DNA of 64,000 nt, taken from the NCBI RefSeq assembly GCF_024662215.1, contig NZ_CP096115.1:310001-374000 (forward strand). Direction: 5' to 3'. The position numbers and the translations under genes were made by a program. Below are positions 1 through 6,621 of this stretch, piece by piece. Position 1 is the stretch's first letter. Every line of letters starts with the position of its first letter. The notes under the pieces were generated by a model. It saw nothing but the letters and a program-made list of their open reading frames with translations. It was not told the origin of the DNA and did not search any database. This DNA comes from Methanoplanus endosymbiosus (lineage in GTDB: Archaea; Halobacteriota; Methanomicrobia; Methanomicrobiales; Methanomicrobiaceae).

Positions 1-1
1 A

Positions 2-415
2 TCAGGTTTAAGAACCCTAAAAACCTGCAACATTGGTTATTATGCCACAAATATTTTTAATACGGCAGAAAAAGTCATTGAGGAGAGAGACTGGGCAGAA
101 AAAGTATCTGTTATGGATTATGAGAATGCAGTTGCTTATCTTTCAGGATTTAAAGGGGTAAAAAGAAGTGTTGCAGAATGGGTTTTATTACTCTCACTAA
201 AGCGATATGATATCTTTCCGGTGGACACACATATAAGGGATTTCTTCGTTAAGAACTACATGAAAGATTATCATTTCAGCAAAACAGGAAGTAATGCTAT
301 TGATTCTACAGTCAGAGATGTAGCAGATAAAAAATTTGGCAGTTATGCCGGATATGCAATGGAATATCTCTTCAATATGAATAATGAGTTTATTGAGGAT
401 TTTATTAAATCCTAA
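2..415 (+). CDS. HhH-GPD DNA glycosylase, OGG1-like (5' end missing)
   Basis: The reading frame is open from base 2, so this is the C-terminal ~137 residues of a base-excision-repair glycosylase. It would flip out and excise a damaged base, probably 8-oxoguanine. Visible features are an OGG1-like stretch LKTCNIGYYA, a helix-hairpin-helix (GFKGVKRSVAEW), and FPVDTHIRDF carrying the catalytic Asp. At the position where OGG1 enzymes have the Schiff-base lysine (G-V-G-T-K), the sequence reads G-V-K-R-S, with Ser encoded at 167-169, as in monofunctional MutY-type enzymes. The stop overlaps the convergent glmM stop by 4 nt. The family call is good. Substrate and lyase activity are uncertain because the N-terminal part lies outside the window. 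Confidence 0.75.
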   Translation, partial: SGLRTLKTCNIGYYATNIFNTAEKVIEERDWAEKVSVMDYENAVAYLSGFKGVKRSVAEWVLLLSLKRYDIFPVDTHIRDFFVKNYMKDYHFSKTGSNAIDSTVRDVADKKFGSYAGYAMEYLFNMNNEFIEDFIKS

Positions 416-1764
416 TTCTCAGTGGCTTTAATAATTTCATCATAAAATTTTTCTGACTCTTCTTTGGTCCTTCCTTCAACGAAGAGTCTCATGAATGGTT
501 CAGTGCCGGAAGGTCTGAGAAGTGCCCATGAATTGTCTCTGTTTACTCTGACACCATCGGTCAGATCGAGACTGTCATCCTTAAAAGCCTGCTGAATTTT
601 TTCAGTGATAACATCCGGCTCTTCAGTATAAACCTTCCCGCGCTTCATATATTTTGGTGGCAGTTCAGATCTCAGCTCAGATAGTTTTTTGCCGGAAGTC
701 GATATGAGGTATGCCATGGATGCGGCAGTCATGCCTCCGTCACGGCAGTGCTGATGTCCCGGAAAGATCAGCCCTCCGTTTCCTTCGCCGCCAAAGAGAA
801 CATTTTCACCTGACTGTGACAGTTCAAGCATCTTTCTTGCAACATAGATGCTGCCGACTTTGGTGTATATCACTGTGCAGTTCTCTTCTGAGGCAATTTT
901 TTCTACGATCTTTGATGTGCTCACCGGAGTTACAACCACTCCCGGCCCTTTATCTTTACAGATGAGCATCTGCATTAATGCGAACTCCTCGTTCTCCTCT
1001 ACGTATTCACCTCTGTCATCGACAAATACGGCCCGGTCTGCATCTCCGTCATGTGCAACCCCAAATGATGCTCCGGTTGCGACAGTAAGTTCAGACAATC
1101 CCATCAGCCCTTCAGGAGATGGTTCGGGCAGTCTGCCGGGAAATGTTCCGTCTGTTTTTCCGTTTATTGTATGGACTCTGCATCCCATCTTTGAGAGGAT
1201 CTGCGGTGTTGTTTTACATGCCGGACCTGATCCGGGATCTACTGCCACTATTAATTCTGTATCTGTCTTTGGGAAATATCCGGCGACTGCATCTATATAT
1301 TCTGCCAGCATCTCCTCTGAGTGCCTCTCTTCGCCGGTCTCTCTCCAGTCTTTGATATCGAAATCCTCTGAAAAAAGTATCTCTTCAAGTGCTATGGTGT
1401 TGTCATCGCCCATCTCTGTCCCGTCGGTGTCAATCAGTTTTACACCGTTGTATTCCGGAGGATTGTGTGAGGCAGTCACAACTGCTCCACCGTCAAAATA
1501 CTTTCTAACCAGATACTGTAGTGCAGGTGTAGGAAGAACGCCTAAGTCAACCACATCGCATCCGCCTGAAAGAATTCCGGCCTTGAGTGCGTTTATGAGT
1601 GCCGGCCCGGAGGTTCTTGTGTCCATGCCCACAGCAAGTGTCCCAGGTCTCATTTTGCTCAGTGAAAGACCTATGTTCATTGCAAGCTGCGGGTTCATTG
1701 CTTCGCCGACAACTGCCCTTACACCGTTTGTACCAAAAAGCTGTTTCTTTTTAATTTCTGCCAT
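412..1764 (-). CDS. glmM: Phosphoglucosamine mutase / phosphomannomutase family protein
   Basis: Alpha-D-phosphohexomutase family enzyme of 450 residues that interconverts hexosamine 6- and 1-phosphates for UDP-GlcNAc or other nucleotide sugars. It has the N-terminal FGTNGVR motif, the phosphoserine loop TASHNP (Ser99), the Mg-binding loop DGDADR (Asp239, 241, 243), the sugar-binding loop GGEGNGG and the C-terminal phosphate loop RPSGTEPFMR. All four domains are therefore intact. The frame is open further upstream to 1860, but the ATG at 1764 is preceded by AGGGGAA and matches the usual family N-terminus (MAEIKKKQLFGTNGVR). GlmM is the likeliest activity; phosphomannomutase cannot be excluded by sequence alone. 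Confidence 0.88.
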   Translation of the reverse strand: MAEIKKKQLFGTNGVRAVVGEAMNPQLAMNIGLSLSKMRPGTLAVGMDTRTSGPALINALKAGILSGGCDVVDLGVLPTPALQYLVRKYFDGGAVVTASHNPPEYNGVKLIDTDGTEMGDDNTIALEEILFSEDFDIKDWRETGEERHSEEMLAEYIDAVAGYFPKTDTELIVAVDPGSGPACKTTPQILSKMGCRVHTINGKTDGTFPGRLPEPSPEGLMGLSELTVATGASFGVAHDGDADRAVFVDDRGEYVEENEEFALMQMLICKDKGPGVVVTPVSTSKIVEKIASEENCTVIYTKVGSIYVARKMLELSQSGENVLFGGEGNGGLIFPGHQHCRDGGMTAASMAYLISTSGKKLSELRSELPPKYMKRGKVYTEEPDVITEKIQQAFKDDSLDLTDGVRVNRDNSWALLRPSGTEPFMRLFVEGRTKEESEKFYDEIIKATEN

Positions 1765-1860
1765 AAAATTCCCCTGAATTACTCCGTTAATAATTGGATT
1801 GGTGAAAGTTATAGCTTTCACATTAATATTCTGTGCGGATATTTTCATCCGGCAGGTCAT

Positions 1861-2043
1861 TTAGATCATACGTATAGCATCCGGCGGTTTATGGATTTTA
1901 GTGTGGTTCAGTTTTACTGTTGAAGGTCGGAATTGTAGCCGAGGAGATCAGTTTCCCGGAATTATTTATATCCGGACAGGTGAATGCTGAAAAAGTGTTT
2001 TTTGGGATTGTCTTTTATTGCCGGGTTTTGGATTTATGAGATT
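1861..2043. other. Intergenic spacer between glmM and the DUF5806-like gene
   Basis: This spacer holds the promoter region of the minus-strand glmM and the 3' side of the upstream minus-strand gene. No open frame, repeat or clear hairpin was seen. Confidence 0.4.
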
Positions 2044-3204
2044 TTACTCATCTCTAATGCCTGAATCTTCTGTCAGTTCTTCAATATCTGAGTAACACTC
2101 TTCAGGGATCTTCCCTCCCGGAATATCTTCATATTCAAAGTCATCCTCAGGTTCATCACTGACTGTTTTTGGTGCTCTTATCATTGATGATGCTTCAGCA
2201 ACACTTCTCATTACATCCGTAATTTTATCTTCGATATCAATTTCATCATCGAGATCTACTGAAGTGCCTTCGATTTCAAGAAGGAATCTTGCAACTTCAC
2301 TTGATTCAAATAATATGTCATCCAGTTCATCGGCAGTAAAGAAGCCACATAATGCCCCATAAAAGAATGTAGCTCCGGATTTTTTTACCTTCTTTTTAAA
2401 TGAACTTCTTGCCTGGTTTACTGCCTGAGGTGAATAGGTATCTGTCATGAATGGGATGAGTTCAGGCAGGTTTTCACCGATAAATGTCATCTCTGCTCCT
2501 CCTCTTGTAGAGAAGTCTGCACATAGACGGGCTATGGCCCATTCTCTTGCTGTAATGTAGGTGTGCTTTCTTAAAAACTGATTTACTCTCCTGTATGTTG
2601 ATCCGTCAACCTTCTTGAATTTTTTATATTTGTTGATTCTCTCTTTTTCTTCAGGAGTCAGCTTGTCTGTAATTTCCGTCTGATAATCGGATTTTTCCTG
2701 ATCAATGTCATCGTTGGCTGTTTCTGATTCTTCCGGATTATCCGGTGATAGTGGTTTATCTATTACATTTTTATCTTCTAATCTTTCGTCTTCCGGTTTA
2801 TCAGTGACATCTGCATTATCTGATCCTTCATCCTGTTCTGAATTATCAGCCATATCCGGATTATTGGGTATTTCTTTTTTATCAGATCTTTCCGTTTTAT
2901 CCTGTCTTTCTGAACCGTCTGCTGACTCACACATTTCTTTTTCATCAGATCTGCCTGTATCTTCTGACATCCCTGTGAATTCTGCTCCATTGGATATTTT
3001 TATATCTTTGAGATCCGGCAATTCTTCCGGCATTGCAGATTTATTATAATCAGTTCTCTCTTTAGATGTGACTTCAGTATGGACTTTGTTTCTCTCAGAG
3101 TCAATGACAGAATATATATCATCATCTGGTTTATTGTCTTGTGCTTCTTCAGGATTCATATTTTCATCAGGATTTTTTATTTTACCATTCTCTTTTTTAG
3201 CCAT
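2044..3204 (-). CDS. Acidic protein with C-terminal DUF5806-like domain
   Basis: 386-residue protein in two parts. Residues ~1-185 are a highly acidic, low-complexity, repeat-like tail rich in DKPED, SDNAD and ERSDKK, predicted disordered. Residues ~190-345 form a compact conserved domain beginning KYKKFKKVDGSTYRR and including ITAREWAIARLCADF and MTDTYSPQAVNQAR. That domain resembles the DUF5806 family described from haloarchaea and methanogens; this is recalled family knowledge and was not searched. There is no signal peptide or membrane segment, so it should be cytoplasmic. Function is unknown. The gene stands alone, facing away from the recombinase segment, and TGATC before the ATG could be a weak ribosome binding site. 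Confidence 0.7.
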   Translation of the reverse strand: MAKKENGKIKNPDENMNPEEAQDNKPDDDIYSVIDSERNKVHTEVTSKERTDYNKSAMPEELPDLKDIKISNGAEFTGMSEDTGRSDEKEMCESADGSERQDKTERSDKKEIPNNPDMADNSEQDEGSDNADVTDKPEDERLEDKNVIDKPLSPDNPEESETANDDIDQEKSDYQTEITDKLTPEEKERINKYKKFKKVDGSTYRRVNQFLRKHTYITAREWAIARLCADFSTRGGAEMTFIGENLPELIPFMTDTYSPQAVNQARSSFKKKVKKSGATFFYGALCGFFTADELDDILFESSEVARFLLEIEGTSVDLDDEIDIEDKITDVMRSVAEASSMIRAPKTVSDEPEDDFEYEDIPGGKIPEECYSDIEELTEDSGIRDE

Positions 3205-3753
3205 TTAAGATCAGAATTCATCATCATTCTCTTCTTGTCATTTAACATAATTTAATGCTTTAAATCAGAGGAATTTAATTAAGATTTTTAATCATGAGTT
3301 TTGATTTCATTTTTCACCTGAATTCTGCTGGTTTTATCCGGTAACATTCTGTACAATAATTTAAAACCATCTCTCCCCTCCGATGACTCATAAACCATTT
3401 TTTTCTAACCCACCATATATTTTAGATCTATTAACTCAGGATCAGCGAACTGAGCCACCATATATAGCATCATATGGTTTATCAGATATGTGGACAATAT
3501 TGTTTACGGCGATTTTATTTAATATTGTCGCTATTATTTTCTCTATCTGAAAATCTGACTATATTACGTGTATTTTGTAAGTACACAATAGTATTGCCTG
3601 CATCAGTACCCAATAATATTACAGAATTTCCCGAATACTGATAAATTATGACACCTGTTATACAATGGGAGTAGTTGCCTGCCCAAATAAAAATTATATT
3701 GGTGAAAATATAAGTAAATATCAGGGATTGGCCTAAAAAGGTCAATAAACACT
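3205..3753. other. Intergenic region, left edge of the recombinase/repeat segment
   Basis: About 550 bases without a convincing gene. It holds the left copy of a 21-bp inverted repeat (3462-3482), a hairpin CTCAG...CTGAG (~3435-3454), a GACAATATT...AATATTGTC inverted repeat (3493-3529) and two CCACCATATAT motifs (~3412 and ~3455). Short open frames on the minus strand at 3515-3809 begin with TTG or lack ribosome binding sites and have no recognisable domain. Confidence 0.5.
3462..3482 (+). repeat. 21-bp inverted repeat, left copy
   Basis: This 21-mer, with core AGCATCATATGG, recurs perfectly as its reverse complement at 6425-6445. The pair brackets the tyrosine recombinase gene and the direct-repeat array. 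In the outward direction both copies are followed 7-13 nt later by a GTTCG(G)CTG-like block, so the related stretch may be longer than 21 bp. It could be the terminal repeat of an element, a recombination site or a shared operator. Confidence 0.8.
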
Positions 3754-4662
3754 TTATTTATCTGAAAGTGGAAAGAATTTCCTGTACACATCCCTTCTCT
3801 CATCAACATCAGTATGCAGATATACTTCGGTTGTTTTTATAGATGAATGCCCCAGATTTTCCTGTACAACCCTCAGATTTTTTGATCTTCTGTACAGTTC
3901 ACTCGCATAACTGTGCCTGATCTTATGTGGAGTTATTCCCTTTGGAGCATATCTGTTGAAGATGTACTGCACTGTTCTTGGAGAGATGTGCTTTCCCATC
4001 TGCCCGACAAATACCGGCCCGGAGATCTTTTTGGATGTGAAACTGTCAATCTGTTTAAGGGTTTCGTCATCGACAAAAACAGTGCGTATTTTGCCCCCTT
4101 TCCCTTTAACTTTTATTGTATGGTCCTCAAAATCAATGTCATCAATATCTATGGAACATAGTTCAGATACGCGGACTCCGGTAGAATATATTGTTCTGAT
4201 GATCAGTCTGTCCCTTTCACCCGGAATTGCATCAAGAAGCCTGATTACCTGATTATGCTTTAAATATTTCAGTTCCTGCTCCTTTATTTTGGGCCTGTCA
4301 ACTCCGATCATGGGGTTTGCCTCAATAATTCCCTGTTTAAAGCAGTACCTGTAAAATGAGCTTAAGGAGGAAATTATTCTGTGAAGTGTGGCTGGTTTGT
4401 ACTCTCTTAGTGACATCATGTATGCCAGAAAATCATTTATCATAATTGAAGTTGTATCAACGTCAGTATCCAGCCTGGCTTTTTTTGTGTCATTCCAGTA
4501 CACCGGAAGTTTCTCTTCTCCCTCATTTCTCATTATCCAGAGATAGTATCCAAACTTTTTGACAGAACCTTCATAGCTCTTTATTGTTCTCTGTGAGTAA
4601 TTCCGCATCCTGAGGTGGTGCAAAAAGCGTTTTAACCACTCTGAAAAATAATCTCCCTGCAT
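3754..4662 (-). CDS. xerA: Tyrosine recombinase, XerA/XerC-D-like integrase
   Basis: 302-residue site-specific recombinase that cuts and rejoins DNA through a phosphotyrosine. Residues ~1-110 are an N-terminal SAM-like core-binding domain (RNYSQRTIKSYEGSVKKF). Residues ~130-300 are the catalytic domain with the full set of active-site residues: Arg164 (TGVRVSE), Lys188 in the KGKGGKIR hairpin, His246 and Arg249 (HKIRH), His272 (GHSS) and Tyr281 (TEVYLH). Length and layout match archaeal chromosome-dimer XerA rather than larger phage integrases, but the setting between inverted repeats and next to a direct-repeat array is also what an element-borne recombinase would show. No other mobile-element genes are adjacent. 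Recombinase identity is secure; the XerA role is inferred. Confidence 0.9.
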   Translation of the reverse strand: MQGDYFSEWLKRFLHHLRMRNYSQRTIKSYEGSVKKFGYYLWIMRNEGEEKLPVYWNDTKKARLDTDVDTTSIMINDFLAYMMSLREYKPATLHRIISSLSSFYRYCFKQGIIEANPMIGVDRPKIKEQELKYLKHNQVIRLLDAIPGERDRLIIRTIYSTGVRVSELCSIDIDDIDFEDHTIKVKGKGGKIRTVFVDDETLKQIDSFTSKKISGPVFVGQMGKHISPRTVQYIFNRYAPKGITPHKIRHSYASELYRRSKNLRVVQENLGHSSIKTTEVYLHTDVDERRDVYRKFFPLSDK

Positions 4663-4699
4663 GCTTTATTCTTTGAAATTACTGATTTAATAACTTTTT

Positions 4700-4719
4700 C
4701 GTAGAATACCTATTCTGCG
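4700..4719. promoter_or_regulatory. 20-bp imperfect palindrome upstream of the recombinase gene
   Basis: CGTAGAATA, a 2-nt centre CC, then TATTCTGCG: 8 of 9 arm positions are complementary. It lies 38-57 nt upstream of the recombinase start on the minus strand. It could be an operator or a dif-like core, since Xer sites also consist of two short inverted arms, although those usually have a 6-8 nt centre. Only the dyad itself is directly seen. Confidence 0.45.
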
Positions 4720-5235
4720 CAAAAACTTTAAGCCATATATGGGGGTATTTCCTGAAAGAATTATCGGCGAACTTTTGGTGTATTGCCGGAAGAATTTTGG
4801 GATGGACAGGATTTATCTGTATGTTGATTTTAATTGAGGTACTGAAAAAATATCAGCTGATTTTTCAGTGATATTGTTTTTTTTGGTCCTCATCCGGGAC
4901 TTTTTTAGTGATTGTCTGTGAAATCCAAATTAAGGGCAATATATTGTCATCAATGTCAAATTGGATGTCTGATATAGATATGTGTCAGAAAGTGCAACAC
5001 AACGAACGTATGAGGATGTTTATTTGGAGAACAATTTTTAAATTCGGAATTTTCAATATGATTGTAATAATTTCCAGGCAACAGTTTTTATTTTTCCCAG
5101 GAGGATTACTGATACATTCTCCGGATTTTCTCCCCTTCAATATCCACAGATTTCTGTCTTTTGAATGGCAGGAAAATTCCGCTATGTGAGACATATTTTT
5201 CACACTCAGATGTCTGAAATCCGGAAATCATATTG

Positions 5236-6120
5236 GAGTAACAATTAGTAACATCGATATTTTTTCAGTCAAAATAATATTTATCTGCAAATTTCAGAAG
5301 ATATTTCACCCCAATACTGCTGTAACCATCATATAATCAGCCACGGGTTGCCCCACTACCTGCTTCCTTATCTGTCTATTCTGAATGTTAATTGTCGGAT
5401 CTGGGGATTATATAGACATAAAATATGCAGCAATGATCCGGCAGACGGACGCAGTTACATTATGTTACTAGAATATTTAATTCGTCAAAATAGTGTGTAT
5501 CTGTAAATTTCAGGGCATATCTAACCCCAATACTCACCCCAATACTGTTGTAGCCATGCAGATGAGCAATCGCAGATAGATTGAACCCCGACCTGATTTT
5601 CCTGATCTGTCAATTCTGAATGCTAATTGTCAGATCAGAGGTTTTTATGGTCATAAAATATGCAGCAATAATCCGGCAGACAAACAGAGTTACATTATGT
5701 AACTCAGATATTAATTTCATCAGAATAGTGCATATCTGTAAATTACAGGGCATATCTAACTCCAATACTCAATCAAATAATGTTGTAATCATGTAGATGA
5801 TCAATCACAGATAGATTGCCATTTTCCAGCCCCCCAATCTCTCAATCCGGAATGTCAATTGTCAGATCTGGGGTTTTTATCGACATAAAATATGCAGCAA
5901 TAATCTGGCAGATAAATTAGGTTACATTATGTAACCAAGACATTTACTTCGTCAAAATAGGCGTATCTGCAAATATCAAGGCATATCCCACTCCAATACT
6001 CGCCGTAATAATCAACTCAATTACTGCGGTGTAAAATAGATTTTTGAACAAGTGTCAAACTTGAGATAGATTGCTATTCTGCTGCCTATTGGTATGTCAA
6101 TCCGAATGTTTGTCAGATCA
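5236..6120 (+). repeat. Array of four diverged ~216-235 bp direct repeats
   Basis: An aligned anchor, GTCAAAATA or close variants, recurs at 5268, 5484, 5719 and 5951, giving steps of 216, 235 and 232 bp. Each unit has the same ordered blocks: a near-palindrome GTTACATTATGTAAC (5454, 5689, 5921; degenerate near 5237), ATCTGTAAATTTCAGGGCATAT-like sequence, CCAATACTC, CAGATAGATTG, an AATTGTCAGATC block, and CATAAAATATGCAGCAATAATCC. Units are roughly 70-85% alike by eye and contain no open frame. The pattern is not a CRISPR, because the whole unit is conserved. Function is unknown; iteron-like protein binding, a repeated small RNA or centromere-like DNA are options. Confidence 0.85.
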
Positions 6121-6424
6121 GTTATGATTTTTCAGAAATTGCTGTCCGGCCGGCAGGTTCCATCTTAACAACGCCGTAAGATTCATATTTCCGGAAAGAT
6201 ATTTGAGTCTGCATCTGCCACCTCCCAAATCAGAATCTGAAAAAAAATCAGAATTCAGAATTCCGGCATATCAGGCAGATGGTTTGCACCACGAAATTAT
6301 GTCAGTATCAAACTGCGGGCCAGTATTTGTAAGATTGTACATATCCTCCCTTTTTCCGGAATTATGCTGAATATTCAATGGATTTTTACATCTGAACGAA
6401 CAGCCCTCCCTCCACCCACACCCC

Positions 6425-6445
6425 ATAAACCATATGATGCTATAT
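6425..6445 (-). repeat. 21-bp inverted repeat, right copy
   Basis: Exact reverse complement of 3462-3482. It lies 126 nt before the ATG at 6571 and 177 nt before the ATG at 6622 of mutS, so any inversion between the copies would leave mutS itself intact while changing the DNA upstream of its promoter. Confidence 0.8.
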
Positions 6446-6621
6446 GACAGATGTTCGGCTGGGAAATCAGATCTCAGGACACCAGATTTAAAGAAATGTC
6501 ACATAATCTGCACTCTTCAAAATCCTGATAGCAAAATACGGTTTATCAGCCTCCTTTGACCTCACAAAATATGTCATTCTCAAAACACTCATTAGCCTAT
6601 AATAAAGATCTTTATGGTAGG

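Larger units (their letters stand above)
4663..6621. other. Long gene-poor region with repeat array upstream of mutS
   Basis: About 1.95 kb without a convincing gene. It contains a dyad next to the recombinase start (4700-4719), four diverged direct repeats (~5236-6120), and the right copy of the 21-bp inverted repeat (6425-6445). It also has a CTGATA...TATCAG dyad (6525-6549) and candidate TATA sequences for mutS. An open frame at 4908-5189 has no family resemblance and is judged non-coding. Confidence 0.6.

Noticed and set aside
848-1777. Long plus-strand open frame antisense to glmM
   Set aside because: It is Ser/Pro-rich shadow coding of a well-conserved mutase gene, with no domain and no ribosome binding site.
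3515-3809. Two short minus-strand open frames downstream of the recombinase
   Set aside because: They overlap each other, one starts with TTG and neither has a ribosome binding site or recognisable family. The region is better explained as non-coding.
4908-5189. 93-codon plus-strand frame in the repeat segment
   Set aside because: Composition is not protein-like for this genome and the frame has no family resemblance or start signal.
5236-6120. CRISPR array
   Set aside because: The whole ~230-bp unit is conserved and there are no short identical repeats separated by unique spacers; no cas genes are present.
5236-6120. Replication origin
   Set aside because: No orc1/cdc6 gene is nearby and no origin-recognition box with G-string was recognised. 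The array remains unexplained, but origin is not supported.
3462-6445. Complete transposon with transposase and terminal target duplications
   Set aside because: No DDE or IS transposase is present and no direct duplication was seen outside the inverted repeats. The tyrosine recombinase could move or invert it, but a classic transposon is not supported.
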